Positions 11,208 to 21,206 of a stretch of DNA of 64,000 nucleotides are shown here, in pieces. The DNA lies in the NCBI RefSeq assembly GCF_026212465.1, contig NC_080053.1, forward strand, positions 12,393,640 through 12,457,639. The letters are read 5' to 3'. The stretch is from Amaranthus tricolor. Lineage: Eukaryota; Streptophyta; Magnoliopsida; Caryophyllales; Amaranthaceae. Made by a program: the position numbers and the translations under genes. How positions within the stretch are numbered: the stretch's first letter is position 1; the number at the start of each line of letters is the position of its first letter. The notes under the pieces are model-generated. The model worked only from the letters and a program-made list of their open reading frames with translations. It ran no database searches and was not told where the DNA came from.

Positions 11208-12268
11208 TGAACCAATTTGGGATGGTTCAAGGATGACTCACATGAGCAACATGGATGAAGAGCTAAACCAAGAGTCAAATTCAAGCAAGGAGACTGATTC
11301 ATCAACACAAGAAGAAGAAACAAGACACCAAACAGAAGCACAGCAGGGCACAGCAACAACTGACGAACAGCTTACCTTGCACGCCTTGCACAGCCTAACC
11401 AAGAGGGACTCAGAGGCCATGGAAGATGAAAATGGAATCTTGGTACATGGACCTTCATGCCTTGGCCCAAGACCGTCGCTATACATCATAGACAACCCAC
11501 CGAAATCAGTTGTGAAGGTCAGCCAGTCGCAAGGTGTGCCAGAAAGGAACAAATCAGCATTTCAGAATTGTTGTGACCAACTGACCTAGCATGCTTTGGC
11601 CCGATCATGTTTCATGGTATCTTGTGCCACCAAGGGTAGAAATGGAATCTCTACACTAGGAACTTGCTACCAAGACTCTTAGTGACCATTATAAACCGTT
11701 GGAAGGACACAAGAAAGGGTGTGGAAGGTCACCTGGTCAGCAAGTTGTTGTCAGAAATCAGAATGCTTAGTTTAGGGTGTTTTTCATTCTTTTAAATAAG
11801 CACATGTTTTGCACGTGTCTTTTAATGACCGTTATAAGTAGTTAAACGTGTCCTTAGCTTTTTCATTGTATTTCCCCCGTTCCCCAAGTCTATATATAGA
11901 CGTTCCAAGCCTTGTAAATGACAAGTTTCAAGTTGAATAAAATTCAAAATTTCAGAATCATTGGATTGTTTCCTTTGCTTCTTCCTTGAATGTGTATGTA
12001 CATTCAAAAGGGTCTTGAGTAGTGCAAGATCTTCAACCTACTATAGCTGAGAGTAGTCCTTAGCTATACTTAGAGGATTGTTGGCCTTGGAGGGTTAAAC
12101 TCCTAGTCTTTCAATCCAAGATTCACCCTACAAACTTGTTCTGTTTGTGTGAATCATATCCTTGTTTCATGTGTGTTTTGGGTGTGTTTGGCTATCATAA
12201 TACGTGGGATTGAAGGTTGGCTTAGTTCTCTACATTGCATTGAGGAATTCCAACCCAAACACGCATCA
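11208..12268 (+). mobile_element. Solo LTR inserted in the CACTA transposase gene
   Basis: The 1061 bp insert begins TGAACC and ends GCATCA, is flanked by GAATG on both sides, and interrupts the TNP2 gene exactly between codons that align on either side (IPGKTKD... and ...GLRSELW). It contains a TATA box (TATATATA, about 11889-11896), an AATAAA signal near 11937 and no gag-pol, as expected for a solo LTR left by recombination between two LTRs. A 118-codon Gln/Thr-rich frame at 11233-11589 lies in what would be U3 and resembles no retrotransposon protein I recognise. It could instead be a short TRIM-like element; family unknown. Confidence 0.8.
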
Positions 12269-13877
12269 GAATGTAAGGGTCTTCGTTCGGAGTTGTGGGC
12301 ACATGTTAAGGTGAGTAAGAAAAAAAATAGAGCTGATGAAGTTGGTGGCAGTAAGAAGAAGATGAGTAATGACAAAGTTTATTTGCCTCCAGCTTGCTAC
12401 ACATTGTCCAAAGCAGAGAAGCGGACATTTTGTGAGTGTTTGTATGGCATTAAGGTTCCGTCTGGGTACTCATCCAACATAAAGAGATTTGTGAGCCTAA
12501 ATGGTGAGCTGAAGTTGGGAAGCATGAAATCTCACGATTGCCATGTAATGATGCAAGTGTTCTTACCAATTGCAATCCGTGGAATACTGCCAAAACATGT
12601 GAGATATGCTATTACCGAGCTATGTTAGTTCTTCAACACAATTTGTAGTAAAGTTCTTGATTCCTTTAAACTTGATGTACTTCAACTCGACGTGATTGTA
12701 ACTTTATGCAAGTTTGAGATGTATTTTCCACCTTCGTTCTTTGACATAATGGTTCATCTTATTGTCCATCTCGTTCGTGAGATCAAGCTTTTGGGTCCAG
12801 TTTTTTTAAGGTGGTGTTATCCTTTTGAAAGACACATGGGTGTTTTACAAAACAAGGTGAGGAATCCAGCACAACCTGAGGGGAGTATGATTCAAGGCAC
12901 TGTGAGCGATGAGATTAGTAACTTTATAGCCGAGTATTTGGCCATGGCAAAGCCTATTGGACTTCCCACCTCTAGACATGAAGGAAGGCTTGAGGGAAAA
13001 GGAACAATTGGCTCCAAATCGGTCACACCTCCTCGAGAAAGCCTTCTACAAGCACACTTGTATGTGTTGCATCATATTCCGGAAGTTCATCCTTTTTTGA
13101 GTGAGCATTTTGATATATTGCGCGCAAAACATCCTTTTAAAGGGGATAGGGCATTGATGCAGTTGCATAACAAGACGTTTATTAATTGGTTTCATAATCG
13201 AGTAATATGCGAAGAACTCAAGGGTGTATCCGAAATTGTTAAGTGGTTAGCTTTTGGTCCTCGTGATGATGTCAACAAATATGAGGGTTACGATGTCAAT
13301 GGCTTCACATTTTGGACTGAGGGTCAAGACAAGAAGTCATCATATCTACAGAATAGTGGGGTTTCTATTTTGGCGTCATCTACATTTTACGCAAGTGCGA
13401 AGGATCAAGCGCCGGTTGATGCTAAATTGGTATACTACGGGCGGGTACATGAAATATAGGAGCTTGACTACTCTACTTTCAATATTGGTCTTTTCAAATG
13501 TAAGTGGTTAGATAATAATCGATGATGCATAAAAAATGACGACCCTTGTGGATTCACTCTTGTAGACTTAGCTCGTTTGCGTGATAGTGAGGAGCCATTC
13601 ATACTAGCCACACAAGCCAAGCAAGTATTCTACATTGTAGACCCGTCTGATAAATGGTCTATTGTTGTACTGGGAAAAAGAAGCATCCTTGGTATAGATG
13701 ATGTTAAGGTTGAGGAAGAATACGAAGCTTTTGAAGACTCCCCTCCCTTTATCAATCCAAAATCATTGGATCAAGATGATGTAGAAGATGTAGATGCTGG
13801 TTATATGCGTGTAGATCACACAGAAGGAATACATTTGAATTAAGTGATTCACAAGGTATGAATTTAAAGCTTTTTAA

Positions 13878-13995
13878 AGTTTTTTTGGCACTTGGTTTGT
13901 TTTGCATGAAACATTGCACAGAACACTATTTGTTATATATTATTGTGTTGAACGTATTAGAATTGTAAATCATAGTCATATTCTTAATATTACTT
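13878..13995 (+). repeat. Single diverged copy of the 169 bp repeat unit
   Basis: The stretch from TTTTTTTGGCACTTGG through ATATATTATTGTGTTGAA to AAATCATAGTCATA matches most of the unit tandemly repeated at 17521-20205, 3.6 kb further on. It lies just past the TNP2 stop codon, between the two CACTA genes. Confidence 0.7.
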
Positions 13996-14047
13996 AGCTT
14001 ATGTCTTAATATATTTCTATTCATACTCTTTCAGGTACCGATATACA

Positions 14048-16443
14048 ATGCATCTATATAGAGACGAAATTGTCCCCGAGATTGAGACCTCGGATAATGA
14101 GCATCGTATTTACGACAGTGAAGATGACCAAATTGTGAGGTACGAGCGTATGGCTGAAGACGCTCCACCAATTGACAATGATTTTGAGACTGAAGACGCC
14201 CCACCAATGGACGCTCCCACTACCAGTAAGAAAAGAAAAGGGAGAGGTCTTACGAAAAACCTCAAAGTCACAAAACCCACGCATTTGGAATACAATGCAT
14301 TGGGTCAACCCTGCAGAAAATGGCGTAGGCAATATGGAAAACAAGTGAGCCTATGTATCTGCAAGATTTTCATATTGCACGCATGGAACGAGGTTCTAGA
14401 GTGTCTGAAGAACTCTCTATGAAATGATACTTGGTTAGCAACTTTACTATTTTTACTCATTTAGTTTCATTTTAAAATTAATTTAATTGACAGTAATAAA
14501 TACTCCCTCCGTTTCTATTTGTTCTTCCTATTTGGGTATTTCACAAAGATTAAGAAAAAGAGAATCTTTGGTGGTAGTGAGTATTATTTTAATTATATAA
14601 TAGTGGGAAGTAATGATTGTATTGGAAGTATGAGGTTGTAGTGGGTATTATTTTAATTAAATAGTAGTGTGAAGTAATGATTGTATTGGAAGTATGAGAG
14701 AGAAAATAATTATAAATAAAAGAAAATGGGTACATTAAAAGAAAAGGGGGATTTTAAGGGGTAAAAGTGAGATAAAAACTTTCTAAAAATAGAAAGTATT
14801 CTAAAGTGGAAGAACTTTTGAAACTACCCGTTATAGTAATGTGGAAGATCAAAAAGGAACGGAGGGAGTATAACTTTTTTGTAGAATCTTTTCCACATCG
14901 AGAGCGATGAGGACAAGAAGAATGTGTTTCTTTCAGCTGTTGCTGAAAGATTCAAAGATTTCAAATCCAAGCTAGTAACTGGCTGGATTACGAAGAGTCG
15001 TGCCCGTACGACCAAAAAGGTCAAAACAGGAAACGAAGGTGGAGAGCAAACACCTTCGAAGATGCCCTACGAAATATGGGGTCACATATCGAAGAGGGAT
15101 TAGGAGGCCTTTGTTGCCTAAAGAACAACTCCCATAGAAGTTGTAAGTATTTCATATTATATTATAGTTTTTGATTTGAATTTACTTTTTTTGCTTCAGT
15201 CATTAAACTAATACATGAAATTGGATTTCTATTGATTTCTCCAAGCAAAAGAAAGTTTTACCATCGCTTAGGCCAAAAAACGTACAATGAGGTCCAAAAA
15301 GGGTGGGTGGATGCGGGTTTATACCCCAATCAAAGTTCATCCACACCCTCATCTACGACTACCTCCGCATTCGTGAATACTCCTGCTGGAGATCGGGTGC
15401 GTGATTGGTATTGCAGGCTTCATTCCCGAGATGCAAGTGGTAAATTTACCATTAATGATCCGGGAACGAAGAAGGTTGCTGATGCTGTGGTGAGTTTTGA
15501 AATTATTAAGTATATTCTTGATTTGTTTCGTATTCTTTGGCTTTGATTTACTTATACTAATTGCTATATATGTCACTTTTATTTGAACAGATGGACTGGA
15601 AGAAAAAAGAAGCTACGGGGGAGTTCACGCCAAGAGGCAATGTTGATGCATTGCATATGGTCTTAGGGAAAGACCACAGTGGGCGGGTAGTTGGAAAAGG
15701 AGGAGTCCGTGTGGGGTTACAGAAGGCATTCGACAAAAGAGTGTGTTGCTACTCAATCCCGAACGACGCTGCGGGATGAAGTAGCGACCCTTCGAGCAGA
15801 GATTATGAAGGACGTTCTCGCCAAACTGGCCGCCGTGTTGCAGAAGATGGGAGCACCTGTTGTTGACTTGGCAAACCTGATTGTCGAGGATCAGGAAAGT
15901 CAACATGGGGATCCTAATGCTTTGGTTGAGCCAACACCCAAGCCCATTACCCCCGTAGCACCCCAGCCCATTACTTTCCCTGAAGGGGAAAACCCCACAC
16001 CGGAGACCATAAACTCCGTTGCTCAAAATCCGGAGCCAACTCCGGAGCCAGTGCTACAGGTACATAGTTTTTAAATATATAAGCACTTATTAATTTAAAT
16101 TTCAATGCGTTTTAATATTTTATTATGATGCTTATTATACTAAACGACGCAATTTTCAGGAGGCGACTCCTTGTTCTCTTTTGCTGCCTCAGTTAAGTGT
16201 TGCTAGTGATGGCGACTTAACTGAGGTTGCATATGGTGTGGCCCAGCCAAGCAAAGAGGGCCAAACAGTGCATTCGATGCCTGTTACAAGTGGCCACATC
16301 AGTGTGACCGTGGAAACTATTGTAAAGGGGTTTGAAAATTTCTCACTCCCGGTTCCAATGCCAGCATGGAGCCTTGAGAAACTATCAGACGCCCTAGGTA
16401 GTTTCGTTACATGGCCATATGCTTGGGTCCGATTCACTAACAT
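14048..16443 (+). pseudogene. CACTA second gene, N-terminal part (Transposase_24-like)
   Basis: Coding-like blocks separated by likely introns: 14048-14343 (acidic start, KKRKGRG, ALGQPCRKWRRQYGK), 14900-15110 (FLSAVAERFKDFKSKLVTGWI), 15245-15490 (YHRLGQKTYNEVQKGWVDAG), 15592-15780 (VDALHMVLGKDHSGRVVGKG), 15770-16070 (coiled-coil segment followed by a Pro/Glu-rich stretch) and 16181-16443 (LSDALGSFVTWPYAWV). GKDHSGRV with its surroundings is the signature of plant Transposase_24 proteins of En/Spm elements, which bind subterminal repeats. Stops at 15101-15103 and 15777-15779 plus frame changes indicate decay, although splicing may remove some. The last block resembles a domain commonly placed before Ulp1 in these genes. 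Confidence 0.7.
14513..14868. mobile_element. Stowaway-type MITE, 356 bp
   Basis: Ends CTCCCTCCGTTTC and GGAACGGAGGGAG are inverted and flanked by TA (14511-14512 and 14869-14870). It has no coding capacity and sits in a likely intron of the second CACTA gene. The interior contains two similar GTGGGTATTATTTTAATTA stretches (about 14577 and 14641). The sequence inside the first 8 bp differs from the mariner element at 6933, so it belongs to another subfamily. Confidence 0.85.
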
Positions 16444-17345
16444 GGTAAGAATCATTTGTACCTTATTTAATTTTATTTTTTTAATTGCATGCTTACACTA
16501 ATTTAATTGTATAAATTGAAATAGCAAAAGAGATCTTAGAGATCTTAGAGAGAGATCGGTTCCTCAGCAAAGGTGTCGACTGGGTCAAGGTCGATGCCAA
16601 GCTCTCCAATTTTGACTAATGTGGAGCTAAACGATCTCTCTCAAGATTGCAAATGGCTGCACACTTGTGCATCTTGCTTGCGTGAGGAGGACCCAATCAT
16701 TCTAAACCTGCAGAAGGACCAATTCTGCTTTTTAGAAAGCCCGTTTGTTATTATTGGTCCTAGTGACATTGTGCAATTTTTGAGAGGAGAGATGCTGAAC
16801 GTAGCTCTTATCCATGTCTACGTGAGGTGATGCTCATTATCTTACAAGTTAGGCATTGTTGTTTAATTGTTTTAATAACCGAATTACTAACAAAATTTTC
16901 TTATTCGTGAGTTTAATGCGGCTTACGAGGAGCTAAATTCTTGCGAACCTCCAATAAAAATTGGATGGTTTTGTTAGAGTCGATTTCGGGTACTAAATGT
17001 GTAAATGATCCAGATGACGTCAGAGCATACATTGAGACTGCTTTGACTAATTCCCTTGCATCTAAACACACGTTCATTCTGGCTTCATATACAGAAGAGT
17101 AAGTTTAATTTTGAAATTGAACTTATCTTTTGATTTTTAAAGTCGCCTAATCTCTAATTTGTTGATTTTAAATTTGTGTTTGTAGTTTGCATTGGATACT
17201 TTTGGTCATATGTCCTTTAACGAACACTGTGCACGTCTTCGACTCATTACAAAAACCTCAAAGCCCGCCTCGCAACACAAAATTCAAAGCGTTGTTGAAT
17301 GCGTACGTAATATTAATTATTTTACCAATTTGATTTAATTAAGTG

Positions 17346-17346
<1 letters not shown>

Positions 17347-17420
<74 letters not shown>
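17347..17420. repeat. (TA)n microsatellite, about 74 bp
   Basis: An uninterrupted TA run in an intron of the CACTA second gene. It produces a spurious Tyr-Ile frame on the minus strand. Confidence 0.95.
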
Positions 17421-17423
<3 letters not shown>

Positions 17424-18245
17424 TTACTTTTCCCATGCAATTAAGCACAATGAAAAAAGTGCGTGGACAAATGGAATCTACATCCAGCGCCACATTTCCA
17501 AAATGGACAGTAATAAAGGTACACAAATTCGTTTTTATGCGTTTTTAAGCGTTTTTGGCACTTTTGCACATAAAGTAGCACAAACTTGGTTTGATTTGCA
17601 CGAAACTTGGCACACAATATTATTTGGTATATATTATTGTGTTGAAGTGGTTAGAGTTGAAAATCATTGTCGTATGCTAGAAATTACGTGTTAAGTTGCG
17701 ATTTTATGCGTTTTTAAGCGTTTTTGGCACTTTTGCGCATAAAGTAGCTCAAACTTGGTTTGTTTTGCACGAAACTTGGCACACAACACTATTTGGTATA
17801 TATTATTGTGTTTAAGTGGTTAGAATTGAAAATCATTGTCATATGCTAGAAATTAGGTGTTAAGTTGCGATTTTATGCGTTTTTAAGCGTTTTTGGCACT
17901 TTTGCGCATAAAGTAGCTCAAACTTGGTTTGATTTGCACAAAACTTGGCACACAACATTATTTGGTATATATTATTGTGTTGAAATTTTTAGAATTTAAA
18001 ATCATTGTCGTATGCTAGAAATTACGTGTTAAGTTGCGATTTTATGCGTTTTTAAGCGTTTTTGGTATTTTTGCGCATAAAGTAGCTCAAACTTGGTACA
18101 CGAAACTTGGCACACAACACTATTTGGTATATATTATTGTGTTGAAGTGGTTAGAATTGAAAATCATAGTCATATACTAGAAATTACGTGTTAAGTTACG
18201 ATTTTAAGGGTTTTTAAGCGTTTTTGACACTTTTGCGTATAAAGT

Positions 18246-18643
18246 GAAAAATCTTATTAATCACAAAACTGAATCCATATACATGAGAGACAACCTCTAT
18301 TTATAGGTTTCTAGCTAGCTAACGACTATAAACATCACGTGCTATACAATATGCCTCTTAAAACAAAAATTAAAAACCAAAACACTTAGCTTGGGCACTG
18401 ATTAGCACTGATCAGTGACTGGCCCACCTTGCGCTCGTATCCTAGTGAGCTGTGTGCACCACATTCATGGTTCTTGGGCTTTGATGGCTTGGTCCATGTA
18501 TGGAGATCACGTTTCCATGGTTGTTTGGATCCAGGTATCCTTGGTTAAGGCTCAAACCACGCGGCAACATAGGCTGGGGTCAGCGGGTATGTTGCTGTCC
18601 TTAATTGCCCTCTTTTGTTGTTTCTTGGTTTGGTATTGTTAAT
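18246..18643 (-). mobile_element. LTR-like fragment in the tandem array, copy 1
   Basis: About 395 bp unrelated to the 169 bp unit. On the minus strand it contains TATAAATAGAGGTTG (near 18293-18304) followed by a leader-like stretch ending in a TTTTGTG(A)TTAATAAG terminus, resembling the promoter-to-R part of a Ty1/copia LTR. No gag-pol, and no second LTR or target duplication seen. A near-identical copy lies 899 bp further on. Confidence 0.55.
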
Positions 18644-19145
18644 TAGCTCAAACTTGGTATGATTTGCACGAAACATGGCACACAACATTATTTGGTATAT
18701 ATTATTGTGTTGAAGTGGTTACAATTGAAAATCATTGTCGTATGCTAGAAATTACGTGTTAAGTTGCAATTTTATGCGTTTATTAAGCGTTTTTGGCACT
18801 TTTGCACATAAAGTAGCTCAAACTTGGTTTGATTTGCGCGAAACTTGGCACACAACATTATTTGGTATATATTATTGTGTTGAAGTGTTAGAATTGAAAA
18901 TCATAGTCATATGCTAGAAATTACATGTTAAGTTGCGATTTTATGCGTTTTTAAGCGTTTTTGGTATTTTGGCGCATAAAGTAGCTCAAACTTGGTACAC
19001 AAAACTTGGCACACAACACTATTTGGTATATAATATTGTGTTGAAGTGGTTAGAAATGAAAATCATTGTCGCATACTAGAAATTACGTGTTAAGTTGCGG
19101 TTTTAAGGGTTTTTGAGCGTTTTTGGCACTTTTGCGTATAAAATG

Positions 19146-19540
19146 AGAATTCTTATAAATCACAAAACTGAATCCATATACATGAGAGACAACCTCTATT
19201 TATAGTTTTCTAGCTAGCTAACGGCTATAAACATCACGTGCTATACAATATGCCTCTTAAAACAAAAATTAAAAATCAAAACACTTAGCTTGGGCACTGA
19301 TCAGCACTGATCAGTGACTGGCCCACCTTGCGCTCGTATCCTAGTGAGCTGTGTGCACCACATTCATGGTTCTTGGGATTTAATGGCTTGGTCCATGTAT
19401 GGAGATCACGTTTCCATGGTTGTTTGGCTCCAGGTATCCTTGGTTAACACTCAAACCACGCGGCAAGGTAGGCTGGTCAGCGGGTAGGCTGCTGTCCTTA
19501 ACTGCCCTCTTTTGTTGTTTCTTGGTTTGGTATTTTTAAT
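19146..19540 (-). mobile_element. LTR-like fragment in the tandem array, copy 2
   Basis: Second copy of the LTR-like piece, shifted by about 899 bp and differing by scattered substitutions and small indels. It is preceded by the same truncated repeat unit as copy 1, so both were produced by duplication of a block (fragment plus about three units), not by two insertions. Confidence 0.6.
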
Positions 19541-20466
19541 TAGCTCAAACTTGGTTTGATTTGCACGAAACTTGGCACACAACATTATTTGGTATGCATT
19601 ATTGTGTTGAAGTGGTTAGAATTGAAAATCATTGTCATATGCTAGAAATTACGTGTTAAGTTGCGATTTTATGCATTTATTAAGCGTTTTTGACACTTTT
19701 GCGCATAAAGTAGCTCAAACTTGGTTTGATTTGCACGAAACTTGGCACACAACATTATTTGGTATATATTATTGTGTTGAAGTGGTTATTATTGAAAATC
19801 AGAGTCATATGCTAGAAATTACGTGTTAAGTTGCTATTTTATGCGTTTTAAGCGTTTTTGGCACTTTTGCGCATAAAGTAGCTCAAACTTGGTTTGTTTT
19901 GCACGAAACTTGGCACACAACATTATTTGGTATATATTATTGTGTTGAAGTGGTTAGAATTGAAAATCATTGTCGTATGGTAGAAATTACGTGTTAAGTT
20001 GCGATTTTATGTGTTTTTAAGCGTTTTTGGCACTTTTGCGCATAAAGTAGCTCAAACTTGGTTTGATTTGCACGAAACTTGGCACACAACATTATTTGGT
20101 ATATATTATTTTGTTGAAGTTTTTAGAATTGAAAATCGTTGTTGTATGCTAGAAATTACGTATTAAGTGGCGATTTTATGCGTTTTTAAGCGTTTTTGGC
20201 ACTAACATCTGTGAAGGATTTTGGAGTCGAAAATATAGATGCCGTAAGTATTTGTTACATTCTTAAATTATTATTATTGGTAAAATCTAATGTTTATTAA
20301 TCTTTTAATTTTATACTATATTATAGGTTTTATTCGACATTCCGAGGGAAACACGCCCTCTGAGAAGTGGAGAGATGCGCGAATTAAAAGACAAGATTGT
20401 CGGGTATCTTGCTAATTTTTGTCCTTGATAAATTGTAATTAGTATAGATTTTTTAGGACTTTAATG

Positions 20467-20780
<314 letters not shown>

Positions 20781-20948
20781 AATATTATATTATATATACG
20801 ATCGAAAGTTTATTATTACAAAGAGATTATTGGTGATTGTTTGTGATTATGATTGGATTATTATTGGATTAATCATTGTTATTACATTGTACATTATTAT
20901 TGGATTATTATTAGAATAAAACAAAAAAAGAAAAAAAAAACCAAGTAT

Positions 20949-21186
20949 TTGCTGCGGTCAACACAAAACCGCAGCAAATAAGGAGGAGTATTTGCTGCGG
21001 TTTTGTGGCTGACCGTAGCAAATACTCCTCCTTATTTGCTGCAGTTTTGTGTTGACCGCAGCAAATAATGCCTTTTTTTGTTGCGGTTTTCAACCGCAGC
21101 ATTTAAAATAGGCCATTTGCTGCTATCACTATTGCTTGGGTCCAAAATCGCAGTAAATAATGGCCAAAAAACTGCAGCAAATGAGG
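20949..21186. repeat. Right subterminal repeats of the CACTA element
   Basis: Repeated TTTGCTGCGGT and its complement at about 20949, 20972, 20993, 21012, 21037, 21055, 21080, 21094, 21116 and 21170. Several pairs are perfectly complementary over about 25 bp (for example around 20975-21030), so this end can fold into hairpins. Confidence 0.8.
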
Positions 21187-21201
21187 TTTTTTCCACTAGT
21201 G

Positions 21202-21204
21202 TGT
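21202..21204. repeat. TGT target-site duplication, right copy (CACTA element)
   Basis: TGT directly follows the right CACTA terminus and matches 8171-8173. Confidence 0.85.
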
Positions 21205-21206
21205 TT

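Larger units (their letters stand above)
9464..13843 (+). pseudogene. CACTA TNP2-type transposase, broken
   Basis: From the N-terminus the segments are: a transposase-associated domain (DRSWMF...CPCVSCGN...HVWVWHG), an acidic linker, the Transposase_21 core (PLYPGCIKFT, KIHACPNDCVLYR, CPRCGLSCYKRKG, PIIPRFKHLF, PCHPSD-type THPSDSPKW, NLRLGQCTYGMNPFG, FPAYGNLSGY, ACPIC, CLDVMHIEKNVCD, IPGKTKD), then YLPPACYTLSKAEKRTF, the DUF4218 part (GPVFLRWCYPFERHMGVLQ) and a DUF4216-like part. Breaks: a one-base frameshift near 10340, stops at 10891-10893, 12626-12628, 13457-13459 and 13523-13525, and a solo LTR inserted at 11208-12268. Several stops replace expected Trp codons. The start is the ATG before TKDRSWMF. 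The protein would have acted on the element ends, but no intact frame remains. Confidence 0.9.
17521..20205 (+). repeat. Tandem array of a 169 bp unit inside the CACTA element
   Basis: Marker GTTTTTGGCAC (or variants) recurs at 17551, 17720, 17889, 18058, 18220, then 18789, 18957, 19119, then 19686, 19854, 20023 and 20192: steps of 168-169, with two of 162 where part of a unit is missing. Each unit reads GCGTTTTTGGCAC...GCGCATAAAGTAGCTC...CACGAAACTTGGCACAC...GTGTTGAAGTGG...TACGTGTTAAGTTGCG. About a dozen units are present, broken by two copies of a 395 bp LTR-like piece. The array fills an intron position of the Ulp1-like gene. Confidence 0.93.
16536..20428 (+). pseudogene. CACTA second gene, C-terminal Ulp1-like protease part, disrupted
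   Basis: Blocks at 16573-16830 (LREEDPIILNLQKDQFCF, MLNVALIHVYVR), 16910-17100 (KIGWF; DDVRAYIETAL), 17190-17300 (HWILLVICPL..VHVFDSLQ), 17421-17518 (FPKWTVIK) and 20206-20428 (VKDFGVENIDA; DIPRETRPLRSGEMRELKD) follow the order of C48/Ulp1 peptidases in plant CACTA genes. The catalytic His and Asp segments are visible. The exon that should follow WTVIK and carry the catalytic Cys (Q...CGYYV) is not found; a 2.7 kb tandem array lies at that place. A one-base frameshift occurs near 16975 and stops are present. These proteases are SUMO-protease relatives; activity here is unlikely. This probably belongs to the same transcription unit as the block upstream. Confidence 0.75.

Noticed and set aside
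11233..11589. 118-codon Gln/Thr/Ser-rich frame as a gene
   Set aside because: It lies wholly inside the solo LTR, has no recognisable domain and no partner exon; kept only as a remark.
17521..20205. Regular repeats considered as a CRISPR-like array
   Set aside because: The repeats are head-to-tail 169 bp units without spacers, in plant DNA; a satellite-type array is the right description.
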